Assembly: GCA_900766195.1 (NCBI GenBank)
Contig: CAAFUN010000159.1
Coordinates: forward strand, 1 to 37,279
Reading direction: 5' to 3'
DNA: 37,279 nucleotides
DNA from: an uncultured Bacteroides sp.
GTDB lineage: Bacteria; Bacteroidota; Bacteroidia; Bacteroidales; Bacteroidaceae
This document shows positions 15,793 through 23,953 of the stretch, piece after piece (position 1 is the first letter of the stretch; each line of letters begins with the position of its first letter). Position numbers and translations under genes: made by a program. The notes below the pieces were generated by a model. The model was not told where the DNA came from and did not search any database. It worked only from the letters and a program-made list of their open reading frames with translations.

Positions 15793-18723
15793 ATGAAGAA
15801 GAAAAATTTACTTCTGGCATTTTGCTTTATAGCAATTATAACAAGTAAAGTAGCAGCTCAAGATATTGAATCCAATGTCCGCGACAGGCTCCAAACCTTT
15901 TTTCAGCAATATACTACTGAAAGCGTAAATTTCGGTACAAGCAAACTGGATAGTTTCCGCATTGATTTCCAACGCAAAAAACTATTCATCTATGCCGATG
16001 AAAAGTTTTCCTACCAGCCTTTCCGACCTGAAACAACAGAAGCTATTTACCGCTACCTCAAACAATCATTGCCCGGCCCGGTAAACTACTTCGACATTAC
16101 GCTTTTTACAGATGGACGTTCTATAGATGATTTGATACCCAATATTTACCGAAAAGGGAAGAAGGACAAATCACGTCTTTACGAGAACTTAGAATACAAA
16201 GGTGCGCCTTGGGTAACCAAAGTGCGTCCTTATGAAATAAACCGTGGCCTACAGGACAAGCATGTAGCCTTATGGCAAAGTCATGGTAAATACTATCTTG
16301 ATAAAACGAATGAATGGGCATGGCAACGTCCCCGTTTGTTTTGCACTACAGAAGACCAATTTACACAATCGTTCATTATCCCTTATGTGATACCGATGCT
16401 TGAAAACGCAGGAGCCAATGTATTTACTCCGCGCGAACGGGACACACAAAAGAATGAAGTAATTGTAGATAATGACGGCAATGCAGCCAATAGCGGAAGC
16501 GGTGCCAATTCTCTATACCTTGATGTGAAAAGCAGTAAGGCACGTTGGGAACAGACTTCGCAACCGGGATTTGCCATGAAAAAGCGTATCTATCAAGATG
16601 GTGACAATCCTTTTACGGCGGGCACTGCTCGCTATGCGCGCACAGAAAAGAAAAAGAATAAAGCCTTTGCAGAGTGGATACCTAATATTCCTGAAACGGG
16701 AGAATATGCCGTATATGTCTCTTACCAAACTTTGCCAAACAGTGTAAATGATGCCAAATATTTAGTTTTCCACAATGGAGGAGTTACCGAATTTAAAGTC
16801 AATCAGCAGATTGGAGGCGGCACATGGGTATACCTTGGCACATTCACTTTTGACAAAGGGCAGAATGACTACTGCATGGTGATTCTGAGCAATGAAAGCA
16901 AACAGAGCGGCGTGGTTTGTGCTGATGCCGTACGCTTCGGCGGAGGCATGGGAAACATCTCGCGCAACGGGCAACTAAGTGGCCTTCCCCGTTACTTAGA
17001 AGGTGCACGTTATTCAGCCCAATGGGCAGGAATGCCTTACAATGTATATGGAGGTAAAAATGGTGCAGATGACTATTCGGATGACATCAACGCTCGCTCT
17101 AATACCATCAATTATCTGGCAGGAGGCTCTATATTTAATCCTCAACAAAAAGGACTCGGCGTACCGTTTGAAATGTCGGTAGCCTTGCACACTGATGCCG
17201 GATTCAGCAGAAATGATCAAATCATCGGCACGCTGGGCATCTTCACCACTAATTCTAACGATGGAAAGCTGGCAGCCGGAACAGATCGCTTTGCCTCGCG
17301 TGATCTTTCAGACATCTTGTTGACCCAACTGTACAAGGATATCCGTTCGGGATTCAGTGTAGACTGGACGCGCCGGAGCCTCTGGGATAGGAATTACAGT
17401 GAGACACGTCTTCCTGCAGTACCTTCCACCATTGTAGAACTACTTGCACATCAAAATTTTGCTGACATGCAACTGGGACACGATCCTAATTTTAAATTCA
17501 CTGTTGGACGATCTATTTACAAAGGCATCTTGCAATTCTTGTGCAATCAACACGGAGAAGATTACGTTGTTCAGCCATTGCCGATCAGTAATTTCTCTAT
17601 CAGCTTCGGCAAAAAGAAAAATAGATTGGATCTGAAATGGACAGGTGAAAACGATCCATTCGAACCAACGGCCAAACCTCACGAATATATTGTTTACACT
17701 CGTATTGGACGGGGAGGTTTTGACAATGGAGTTCGTGTAAGTTCGCCTTCATACACTGTCAAGATTGAACCGGGAATTGTATACTCTTTTAAAGTAACTG
17801 CAGTGAACCGTGGAGGAGAGAGTTTTCCTTCCGAGATTCTTGCAGCCTATAAAGCCAAACATGAAAAAGGGAAAATATTGATTATTAACGGATTCGACCG
17901 TCTTAGTGGCCCTACCACTATAAATACTCCGGACATGGCAGGATTTGATGTTAAAGCAGATCCCGGTGTTCCTTATCTTTATGACATTTCTCTTTGTGGT
18001 GCTCAAACAGTATTCTCCCGCAATCAAGCGGGCAAGAGTCTGGGCAATAGTGGCGGTGAATGGGAAGGAATGAAGTTTGTGGGCAACACGTTCGATTATC
18101 CTTTCGTACATGGAAAAGCCATACAAGCAGCAGGTGGATACAGTTTTGTGTCGAGCAGCAGCAAAGCGGTGGAATATGGTCTGGTATCGTTAATCCATTA
18201 TGATATAGTAGATTATATCCTTGGATTACAAAAGGAAGATCGTAATAATCCCACAAGTAACATTTTCTATAAAACATTCTCCTCACCTATGCAACGCGTG
18301 CTCACAGCCTATTGTCAGTCAGGAGGAAACGTATTGGTAAGTGGTTCATATATCGGAAGTGACATGAACGACAGTCAGGGTAACCGAAGCTTCACCAGTG
18401 ATATTTTGAAATACAGTTTCGGAGGTAATCTGAATATCCCCAATGCTATGACCAGTATCAATGGGTTAGGACGAAACTTCACCATCCCCGGTCAACCTAA
18501 TGAAGAAGCCTATCCTGTTGTTAATCCTGATATATTGCAGCCCGTAGGAACAGCATTTCCCGTCATGCTTTATAACGGAAGCCAATGTGCTGCAACAGCT
18601 TATCAAGGAAACTACCGTACGTTTGCAATGGGATTTCCATTCGAAAGTATCCGACAGGAAACTGACCGTAATGCAATAATGGCTTCTATTCTGCATTTCT
18701 TTGGGCAAAAAAATAAAAAATAA
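15793..18723 (+). CDS. secreted amidase/xanthan-lyase-like multidomain protein
   Basis: A 976-residue exported protein with a signal peptide (MKKKNLLLAFCFIAIITSKVAAQ). It resembles Bacteroides proteins annotated as putative xanthan lyase. The first half reads as an Amidase_3-type N-acetylmuramoyl-L-alanine amidase split by an insertion. Amidase parts are VALWQSHG (about 158), PMLENAGANVFTPRERD (about 200), ALHTDAGFS (about 460) and VELLAHQN (about 550), whose Glu would be catalytic. Between them (about 240-390) lies a beta-rich domain like the golvesin/xanthan-lyase binding domain. A fibronectin type III-like domain follows (about 605-690), then a C-terminal domain of about 270 residues that I do not recognise. 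Likely role: cleavage or binding of cell-wall or polysaccharide material outside the cytoplasm. The substrate is not proven by sequence. Confidence 0.75.
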   Translation: MKKKNLLLAFCFIAIITSKVAAQDIESNVRDRLQTFFQQYTTESVNFGTSKLDSFRIDFQRKKLFIYADEKFSYQPFRPETTEAIYRYLKQSLPGPVNYFDITLFTDGRSIDDLIPNIYRKGKKDKSRLYENLEYKGAPWVTKVRPYEINRGLQDKHVALWQSHGKYYLDKTNEWAWQRPRLFCTTEDQFTQSFIIPYVIPMLENAGANVFTPRERDTQKNEVIVDNDGNAANSGSGANSLYLDVKSSKARWEQTSQPGFAMKKRIYQDGDNPFTAGTARYARTEKKKNKAFAEWIPNIPETGEYAVYVSYQTLPNSVNDAKYLVFHNGGVTEFKVNQQIGGGTWVYLGTFTFDKGQNDYCMVILSNESKQSGVVCADAVRFGGGMGNISRNGQLSGLPRYLEGARYSAQWAGMPYNVYGGKNGADDYSDDINARSNTINYLAGGSIFNPQQKGLGVPFEMSVALHTDAGFSRNDQIIGTLGIFTTNSNDGKLAAGTDRFASRDLSDILLTQLYKDIRSGFSVDWTRRSLWDRNYSETRLPAVPSTIVELLAHQNFADMQLGHDPNFKFTVGRSIYKGILQFLCNQHGEDYVVQPLPISNFSISFGKKKNRLDLKWTGENDPFEPTAKPHEYIVYTRIGRGGFDNGVRVSSPSYTVKIEPGIVYSFKVTAVNRGGESFPSEILAAYKAKHEKGKILIINGFDRLSGPTTINTPDMAGFDVKADPGVPYLYDISLCGAQTVFSRNQAGKSLGNSGGEWEGMKFVGNTFDYPFVHGKAIQAAGGYSFVSSSSKAVEYGLVSLIHYDIVDYILGLQKEDRNNPTSNIFYKTFSSPMQRVLTAYCQSGGNVLVSGSYIGSDMNDSQGNRSFTSDILKYSFGGNLNIPNAMTSINGLGRNFTIPGQPNEEAYPVVNPDILQPVGTAFPVMLYNGSQCAATAYQGNYRTFAMGFPFESIRQETDRNAIMASILHFFGQKNKK

Positions 18724-18746
18724 TGCGAGTAATTGAAAATAACAAT

Positions 18747-18754
18747 TATCTTTG
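18747..18754 (+). promoter_or_regulatory. -7 box TATCTTTG
   Basis: Exact TAnnTTTG match in the short gap after the amidase gene, 33 bp before the ATG at 18788. It is a likely separate promoter for the next two small genes. Confidence 0.5.
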
Positions 18755-18787
18755 CTTCTAAAGTTGAACCTATAAATACGAAACATT

Positions 18788-19105
18788 ATGTACACTATAC
18801 AAGCTAACGCAAGCGGTACACGCAGCATGGAGATCTCAGAAGAAAATCTTGCTACAATCTATAAATACGGACTTTTCCGCCATCTGATTGACAGCAACGG
18901 TATTGTGGACGAAATGGTATTGGAAAAGTTGAGATTGAACATCCGCTCACTTATTGCATCACAGGAAGAAGACAGTAGAGATCTGCTGGATCTTTGCATT
19001 GATGTTATTTATCATAACAATATGAAAGCCTTTGGTCTGGAGCAACTCATCAGACTATACATCGAATGGCTTTCCAACCAAGAAAGCGTCGAAGACGGAA
19101 AGTAA
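18788..19105 (+). CDS. conserved small hypothetical protein
   Basis: A 105-residue acidic, largely helical cytoplasmic protein (begins MYTIQANASGTRSMEIS). No known domain was recognised. Its stop codon shares one base with the start of the TusA-like gene (TAATG), so the two are translationally coupled and probably work together. A conserved Bacteroidales protein is likely. Confidence 0.75.
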   Translation: MYTIQANASGTRSMEISEENLATIYKYGLFRHLIDSNGIVDEMVLEKLRLNIRSLIASQEEDSRDLLDLCIDVIYHNNMKAFGLEQLIRLYIEWLSNQESVEDGK

Positions 19106-19323
19106 TGAAAACAATCAATACCTGCGGACTGCAAAAATACAGTCCGCTAATTCCGGCTATCAAGGCTTTATGTGAAGCAGCTCCGGGAGAGAAACTGGAG
19201 ATTATCATGGATAATGCCGATGCCTTCAGTGATCTGAAAGAATATCTTTCCGAACAGAAAATCGGTTTCCGGGAAATCTATGACGGAGAGTGCATGACTT
19301 TACAATTTACGCATAGCAAGTAA
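19105..19323 (+). CDS. TusA/SirA-fold protein without the active cysteine
   Basis: The ATG at 19105, overlapping the previous stop as TAATG, gives 72 residues; an upstream in-frame start at 19066 would add an Arg-rich tail encoded by the preceding gene and is unlikely. From GLQKYSP to APGEK the protein aligns without gaps to TusA (GLRCPEP to QPGE, 22 positions). The sulfur-carrying Cys of CPxP is Lys11 here; Cys7 lies four residues earlier. The rest follows the two-layer TusA fold (LEIIMDN, a helix, then IGFREI). It is therefore unlikely to be a normal sulfur relay protein, and may be a partner or regulator of its coupled neighbour. Confidence 0.75.
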   Translation: MKTINTCGLQKYSPLIPAIKALCEAAPGEKLEIIMDNADAFSDLKEYLSEQKIGFREIYDGECMTLQFTHSK

Positions 19324-19329
19324 TTCATA

Positions 19330-19360
19330 ATTAGCGGTTTTATAAAATAAAACCGCTAAT
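19330..19360. terminator. 13-bp hairpin after the TusA-like gene
   Basis: ATTAGCGGTTTTA (19330-19342) pairs with TAAAACCGCTAAT (19348-19360) around a 5-nt loop, 7 bp after the stop. There is no long T-run, but the stem contains T/A tracts; it is probably the terminator or 3'-stabilising hairpin of the two-gene unit. Confidence 0.65.
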
Positions 19361-19470
19361 CATTTGGGCAATACCAACAAGTATCACTAGACACTAATCA
19401 TTCTGTTCCCAATCTTTGCTTCACTAGTTTACCCCCAAACGACTTCGATAATATAATAAAGTAGAATATA

Positions 19471-20166
19471 ATGGCAGAGACTTTGGCTGGCAAAATTATA
19501 GACTTTAACCGGAATCTGATATATACAGGCAAAATGCCTATTGGATTTCAGACCATTAATCCTTATCAGGACAATCCGGAAACGATGGAAGTAATGAAGC
19601 AGTTCTATCATAAATATTACAATGATTCTAAACAACGTAAATTTATGATAGGGATTAATCCGAGTCGGCACGGAGCCGGAGTGACGGGTGTTCCTTTTAC
19701 AGACACCAAACGTCTGGAAAGTGTTTGCGGCATTACAATGAAGTCGGCCTATACACATGAAGTATCGTCTGTCTTCATGTACGAAATGATAGCCCAATAT
19801 GGAGGTGCCAAGAACTTCTATCAGAACATTTTCATCAATTCACCCTTTCCGTTAGCTATTATCAGAGAAACTAAAGAGGGGAAATGGATCAACGCTAATT
19901 ATTACGATGACGCTGATTTATTTGAAATGACAAAGGACTTTATGATCGGCGTATTGCAGGAATTTATAAGTTGGGGCTTAGATACTTCCGAAGTGTTTGT
20001 GCTGGGTGTGAAGAATGCTCGTTTTATCAATAAACTAAACAAGAAAGCCAAACTTTTCAATACGATAACCGTACTCGAACATCCAAGATATATACAACAA
20101 TATAAATATTGGGAAAAACAATTGTACATAGATAAATACATTTCGACACTGAGTAGCAATAAATGA
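19471..20166 (+). CDS. SMUG2-like uracil-DNA glycosylase (DUF4918)
   Basis: A 231-residue protein of the uracil-DNA glycosylase superfamily. The first active-site motif is GINPSRHGAGVTGVPFTD (from residue 61), with the Asn63-Pro64 pair typical of SMUG enzymes. The second is EHPRYIQQY (His204), in place of the family's HPSP loop. The pattern fits DUF4918, the group that includes the SMUG2 enzyme of Pedobacter heparinus, which removes uracil and other deaminated bases from DNA. It is the first gene of a three-gene set; its stop overlaps the DUF488 start by 4 bp (ATGA). No good promoter box was found in the 148-bp upstream gap beyond AATCTTTG near 19411. Confidence 0.82.
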   Translation: MAETLAGKIIDFNRNLIYTGKMPIGFQTINPYQDNPETMEVMKQFYHKYYNDSKQRKFMIGINPSRHGAGVTGVPFTDTKRLESVCGITMKSAYTHEVSSVFMYEMIAQYGGAKNFYQNIFINSPFPLAIIRETKEGKWINANYYDDADLFEMTKDFMIGVLQEFISWGLDTSEVFVLGVKNARFINKLNKKAKLFNTITVLEHPRYIQQYKYWEKQLYIDKYISTLSSNK

Positions 20167-20693
20167 ATACTTCAGAGCAACATACCATCTATACGATAGG
20201 GCATTCCACACATGCCCTTGCCGAGTTTATAGATATCCTGCAATCTATTGGCATACAAACGCTGGTAGATATACGTCGCTTTCCAGGATCTCGTAAATAT
20301 CCACAATATAACAAAGGAAATCTGGAAATTGAGTTGCCTGACAATCATATCAATTATATCTACTTAGAAGGATTAGGAGGACGACGTAAACTACAAAAGG
20401 ATTCGCAGAACACAGCCTGGCACAATCTTTCCTTTCGGGCATATGCCGATTATATGGAAACAGCCGAATTTGAGAAAGCAATAGAAGCATTAGAAATCAT
20501 TGCTTTAGAAAGCCAGACAGTATATATGTGTTCTGAGGCCGTTTGGTGGCGCTGTCATCGTGCTTTGGTTTCCGACTATCTGAAAGCAAAAGGCTGGAAT
20601 GTATTGCATATAATGGGAGAAGGCAAAGTGCAAGAGCACACCTACACTTCTCCGGCAAAAGTGATTGGTGACAAAGTATACTATAATGAATAA
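20163..20693 (+). CDS. DUF488-family protein
   Basis: A 176-residue DUF488 protein. The signature is present: YTIGHST (10-16), VDIRRFPGSRK (Asp36, Arg38), and the C-terminal YMCSEAVWWRCHR with Cys123, Glu125, Cys131, His132 and Arg133. The family is widespread, has no agreed biochemical function, and carries conserved charged and Cys residues that suggest an enzyme or nucleic-acid/metal site. The ATGA overlap with the glycosylase gene indicates coupled expression. With the DUF2945 gene 25 bp later, this looks like one operon tied to DNA-base repair, though that role is inferred from position only. Confidence 0.85.
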   Translation: MNTSEQHTIYTIGHSTHALAEFIDILQSIGIQTLVDIRRFPGSRKYPQYNKGNLEIELPDNHINYIYLEGLGGRRKLQKDSQNTAWHNLSFRAYADYMETAEFEKAIEALEIIALESQTVYMCSEAVWWRCHRALVSDYLKAKGWNVLHIMGEGKVQEHTYTSPAKVIGDKVYYNE

Positions 20694-20718
20694 CTAAACA
20701 TTTAATATTGAAACTATT

Positions 20719-20931
20719 ATGGGAATTCAGTTTAAAGTAGGCGATAAAGTGAATTGGAACTCTGAAGCCGGAAGAGTTTCGGGAACAATAATAAGGATAC
20801 ACACTTCTGATTTCGATTATAAAGGTTATACGCATCATGCATCTGAAGATGAACCTCAGTATGAAATCAAAAGTGACAAATCAGATCATATAGCGGCTCA
20901 TAAAGGTGAGGCTCTTACATTAATCCGATAG
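20719..20931 (+). CDS. DUF2945 (Hva1-type Tudor-like) protein
   Basis: A 70-residue protein that matches the small Hva1/TUDOR-like DUF2945 family over its full length: FKVGDKVNWNSEAGRVSGTI, then DYKGYTHHASEDEPQYEIKS and HIAAHKGEAL. The SH3-like barrel fold is predicted for the family; its ligand is not known. It lies 25 bp after the DUF488 gene on the same strand and probably ends the glycosylase operon. The length is normal for the family. Confidence 0.88.
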   Translation: MGIQFKVGDKVNWNSEAGRVSGTIIRIHTSDFDYKGYTHHASEDEPQYEIKSDKSDHIAAHKGEALTLIR

Positions 20932-21098
20932 TGTTTAAAGGTTGTTTTTTCTCTAATGACCAATTTGTGATAAAAGATGATTTGTAATGATGAAGAAATG
21001 AAGTGAAATAAGCAGTTCAGTGATTTATAAATCATTACCCATTTACTAAATTTAAAGGGTTCACTCTCATAGAGAATGCCACATTCCTGAAAAATCAC

Positions 21099-21106
21099 TA
21101 TCTTTG
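21099..21106 (+). promoter_or_regulatory. -7 box TATCTTTG touching the YgiQ start
   Basis: Exact TAnnTTTG match only 4 bp before the ATG at 21111. If this is the promoter, transcription would begin at or near the start codon and the message would be leaderless. No alternative downstream ATG fits the conserved N terminus. Confidence 0.45.
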
Positions 21107-21110
21107 CAGC

Positions 21111-23087
21111 ATGAAAGATTACCGACTGACGGATTGGTTGCCGACTACAAAGAAAGAAGTTGAAATGCGTGGATGGGATGAACTGGATGTGATTTTATTC
21201 AGTGGAGATGCATACGTAGACCATCCCTCCTTTGGTGCGGCTGTTATAGGACGAATCCTCGAAGCGGAAGGACTACGTGTGGCTATTGTGCCCCAGCCCA
21301 ACTGGCGCGATGATTTGCGTGACTTCAAAAAACTTGGACGTCCACGTCTTTTCTTTGGTATCAGTGCCGGTTGCATGGACTCTATGGTAAATAAATACAC
21401 CGCCAACAAACGTCTTCGTAGTGAAGATGCTTATACACCGGATGGGCGACCGGACATGCGTCCCGAATACCCGTCAATCGTTTATTCTCAAATCCTCAAG
21501 AAATTATATCCCGATGTTCCGATAGTGCTTGGCGGTATTGAAGCAAGTCTTCGTCGCGTGAGCCATTATGACTACTGGCTAGACGAAGTGCGCAAAAGTA
21601 TTTTGGTAGATAGTGGTGCCGATCTGCTCATCTACGGTATGGGCGAAAAGCCCATTGTAGAGCTGGTGGAACGGATGAAAGCTGTCGTAAATGCAAGCTC
21701 TGCAACTGTTCATACTGGGACAGATAAAGACATCTTTCAAAAGAGTGAGCAGAAAGAAGAACGTTTCACAAATCAGTCTTCTGAATGTGAGCCGGAAACG
21801 CTGACTGACACTCAGAAACCTAAACCATTCTTCACCGTAGCTGATGTTAAAGGATTACAGACAATCCCTCAGATAACTTACACTTGCAAAACAGCCAATT
21901 TTATTCCTCAAGAAGAAGATATCCGGCTAGCCTCGCACACAGAATGTTTGCGGGACAAGAAGAAACAGGCGGCCAACTTCCGCTACATTGAAGAGGAAAG
22001 CAATAAATATACAGCTTCGCGCATCACTCAAGAGACGGACAAACTCACCGTGGTGGTCAACCCGCCCTATCCGCCTATGTCGGAAAGCGAGCTCGACCGT
22101 TCTTACGAACTGCCTTACACACGTTTGCCTCATCCCAAATATAAAGGCAAACGCATCCCGGCTTATGACATGATCAAATTCTCGGTCAACATTCACCGGG
22201 GATGTTTTGGAGGCTGTGCCTTTTGCACCATCTCCGCCCATCAAGGCAAGTTTATCATCAGTCGTAGTAAAGCTAGCATCTTGAAAGAAGTGAAAGAGGT
22301 GATGGAACTGCCCGACTTCAAAGGTTATCTGAGTGATCTTGGAGGGCCATCGGCCAATATGTATCGCATGAAAGGACGTGATGAAAATATTTGTAAGAAA
22401 TGTAAACGTCCGTCGTGCATCCATCCCAAAGTGTGTCCCAACCTCAACACCGACCATCGTCCACTACTCGATGTCTATTATGCCGTAGATGCTTTGCCGG
22501 GTATTAAGAAGAGTTTCATAGGTAGTGGAGTGCGATATGATCTGCTACTGCATCGCAGCAAAGATGAAACTGTGAACCGGAGTGCAGAAGAATATACCCG
22601 CGAGTTGATAGCTAAACATGTAAGCGGCCGTCTTAAAGTGGCTCCCGAGCATACCAGTGACCGCACACTCTTCGTTATGCGAAAGCCCTCTTTCCAACAG
22701 TTTGAAGAGTTTAAACGCATCTTCGATCGCATCAATCGCGAAGAAGGACTTCGCCAGCAACTCATCCCCTACTTCATCTCCAGTCACCCCGGATGCACAG
22801 AAGAGGATATGGCAGAGTTGGCAGTGATTACCAAGCGACTCGATTTTCATCTGGAACAGGTGCAGGACTTCACTCCCACCCCGATGACCGTTGCCACAGA
22901 AGCCTGGTATACCGGCTATCATCCCTACACGCTTGAACCGATATTCAGCGCCAAGACACAACGGGAAAAATTGGCACAACGCCAGTTCTTCTTCTGGTAC
23001 AAGCCCGAAGAACGACGGAACATTATCAATGAATTACGACGGATGGGACGGCAAGATCTAATTGATAAGCTTTACGGGAAACGGTAA
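21111..23087 (+). CDS. YgiQ-family radical SAM protein (UPF0313)
   Basis: A 658-residue radical SAM protein matching YgiQ/UPF0313. The N-terminal part has the cobalamin-binding-like DVILFSGDAYVDHPSFG and the GGIEASLRR motif. The 4Fe-4S cluster motif CFGGCAFC uses Cys365, Cys369 and Cys372, preceded by FSVNIHRG. Later YgiQ blocks include DLGGPSANMY, GVRYD, KVAPEHT and PYFISSHPG. Three extra Cys in a CxxC-x4-C pattern (ICKKCKRPSCIHP) are also conserved in the family. A low-similarity linker lies at about 195-250. The C-terminal tail is shorter than in E. coli YgiQ. The biochemical reaction of the family is not established. It is monocistronic. Confidence 0.92.
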   Translation: MKDYRLTDWLPTTKKEVEMRGWDELDVILFSGDAYVDHPSFGAAVIGRILEAEGLRVAIVPQPNWRDDLRDFKKLGRPRLFFGISAGCMDSMVNKYTANKRLRSEDAYTPDGRPDMRPEYPSIVYSQILKKLYPDVPIVLGGIEASLRRVSHYDYWLDEVRKSILVDSGADLLIYGMGEKPIVELVERMKAVVNASSATVHTGTDKDIFQKSEQKEERFTNQSSECEPETLTDTQKPKPFFTVADVKGLQTIPQITYTCKTANFIPQEEDIRLASHTECLRDKKKQAANFRYIEEESNKYTASRITQETDKLTVVVNPPYPPMSESELDRSYELPYTRLPHPKYKGKRIPAYDMIKFSVNIHRGCFGGCAFCTISAHQGKFIISRSKASILKEVKEVMELPDFKGYLSDLGGPSANMYRMKGRDENICKKCKRPSCIHPKVCPNLNTDHRPLLDVYYAVDALPGIKKSFIGSGVRYDLLLHRSKDETVNRSAEEYTRELIAKHVSGRLKVAPEHTSDRTLFVMRKPSFQQFEEFKRIFDRINREEGLRQQLIPYFISSHPGCTEEDMAELAVITKRLDFHLEQVQDFTPTPMTVATEAWYTGYHPYTLEPIFSAKTQREKLAQRQFFFWYKPEERRNIINELRRMGRQDLIDKLYGKR

Positions 23088-23458
23088 AGTAAGTCGAGAT
23101 TGATCTTTTCTTATGATAACAAACTGGATATTTAGAAGGCTTCGCCATTCTATATCCTATTCATTAAGATGTTTTTAGAAAAACGATTGTTGAGGATTCT
23201 GCCTCATATTAAAAACAGCCTCAACCGCAACAAAATCAGGATGAACGCTATAAAACACTTTAAAATGTTCGCAAGAAAAGCATCTGGTATCATGATATGA
23301 TACGGCAGCATACATATAAGAGAAACGGGCTACTAACTTTAAAGATTTTTTTTATTGCACGGTATAGAGATTTGCTATATTTTGAATTTTCATTCCGAAC
23401 ATTATAAAAAGTAAGGATTTACTCTAACTGTATAACAGCCTATGCGACCATACAATCT
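23088..23458. other. 371-bp region without a supported gene
   Basis: This AT-rich gap lies between the YgiQ stop and the antitoxin-like gene. It holds a weak dyad, GTTGAGG (23189-23195) with CCTCAAC (23219-23225), and at its right end a 29-bp sequence (23392-23420) repeated at 23821-23849. A 43-codon basic ORF at 23169-23300 has no supporting features. Decayed sequence is the simplest explanation. Confidence 0.5.
23392..23420. repeat. 29-bp repeat, copy A (downstream of the antitoxin-like gene)
   Basis: ATTCCGAAC followed by an AT-rich stretch to GGATTT; it matches 23821-23849 at 27 of 29 positions in the same orientation. Both copies lie at the same distance range past the 3' end of an antitoxin-like reading frame on the minus strand, marking a duplicated cassette. 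Confidence 0.75.
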
Positions 23459-23671
23459 TTAGCTTAGCCATTGACGTACTTGTCTATCCACCTCTTCCTG
23501 AGTGGAATACTCTCCTCGCGCAATCTCTTCTTTCGAACATTTTATGATCTCAATTTCCTCTGCGGAAAGATTAACGGCAGCTACGCCATGCGGGGTATGC
23601 TGGTAAACCGCCAAAGGTTCGCTTGCTACCAACCTTTTTTCAACCGGTTTTATATACTTCTTTTTTACCAT
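23459..23671 (-). CDS. antitoxin-like small protein
   Basis: Starting at the ATG at 23671 gives 70 residues (MVKKKYIKPVEKR...); an in-frame GTG nine codons upstream (23698) is less likely. The N terminus is basic and the C terminus acidic and helical, ending KEEIARGEYSTQEEVDRQVRQWLS. Tails of the form GEYxTxEEVxxxVxxWL are typical of small Bacteroides antitoxins, but no DNA-binding fold is clear and no toxin gene adjoins it. It may be an orphan antitoxin or an unrelated small protein. A second, broken copy of its 3' end lies at 23856-23935. Confidence 0.6.
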   Translation of the reverse strand: MVKKKYIKPVEKRLVASEPLAVYQHTPHGVAAVNLSAEEIEIIKCSKEEIARGEYSTQEEVDRQVRQWLS

Positions 23672-23721
23672 CTCAACAGAAAGGATTAATACTATCACGA
23701 TAAGGATATAGGATACTAATC

Positions 23722-23799
23722 ACACTTTTCTCCCAATTATACCACCCCAAAACTACACTTTTCTCCCGAGAAAACCAGATATTTACCACACTTTTTTCC
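23722..23799. repeat. three ACACTTTTCTCCC repeats at 33-bp spacing
   Basis: ACACTTTTCTCCC occurs at 23722-23734 and 23755-23767, and as ACACTTTTTTCC at 23788-23799, each exactly 33 bp (about three helical turns) from the last. On the minus strand this reads GGGAGAAAAGTGT and lies upstream of the antitoxin-like gene. The sequence between the copies is not conserved, which favours binding sites over a plain tandem duplication. Confidence 0.6.
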
Positions 23800-23820
23800 A
23801 TATCAAGCAATCTTTTTACT

Positions 23821-23849
23821 ATTCCGAACTTTATAAAAAGTCAGGATTT
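23821..23849. repeat. 29-bp repeat, copy B
   Basis: Second copy of the 23392-23420 sequence with two mismatches. It lies just past the end of the decayed antitoxin-like frame. Confidence 0.75.
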
Positions 23850-23855
23850 GTTCCT

Positions 23856-23935
23856 TTATCTTAGCCTATGACGCACTCGTTCTTCCACTTCCTCCAGAGT
23901 GAAATATCCTGTAATTTTCACTGTCTGATAGGAGA
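23856..23935 (-). pseudogene. 3' remnant of a second antitoxin-like gene
   Basis: Read on the minus strand, the frame ending at 23856 encodes ITGYFTLEEVEERVRHRLR and stop. It matches the C terminus of the neighbouring small protein (GEYSTQEEVDRQVRQWLS), and the DNA past the stop also matches. No matching N-terminal part is present: the frame upstream is only the shadow of the HU-like gene. It is a truncated duplicate, probably cut where the HU-like gene begins to be conserved. Confidence 0.6.
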
Positions 23936-23953
23936 ATAAAGGGAAGTTTCCTG

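Noticed and set aside
21927..22457. 176-codon minus-strand ORF inside the radical SAM gene
   Set aside because: The opposite frame encodes the conserved CxxxCxxC cluster of YgiQ; the reverse reading is a shadow.
23169..23300. 43-codon very basic ORF (MFLEKRLLRILPHIKN...)
   Set aside because: No ribosome site, promoter or neighbour supports it; AT-rich gaps give such frames by chance.
23721..23800. Possible CRISPR array from the evenly spaced ACACTTTTCTCCC repeats
   Set aside because: Only three copies of a 12-13-bp core, too short for CRISPR repeats, and no cas gene in the window.
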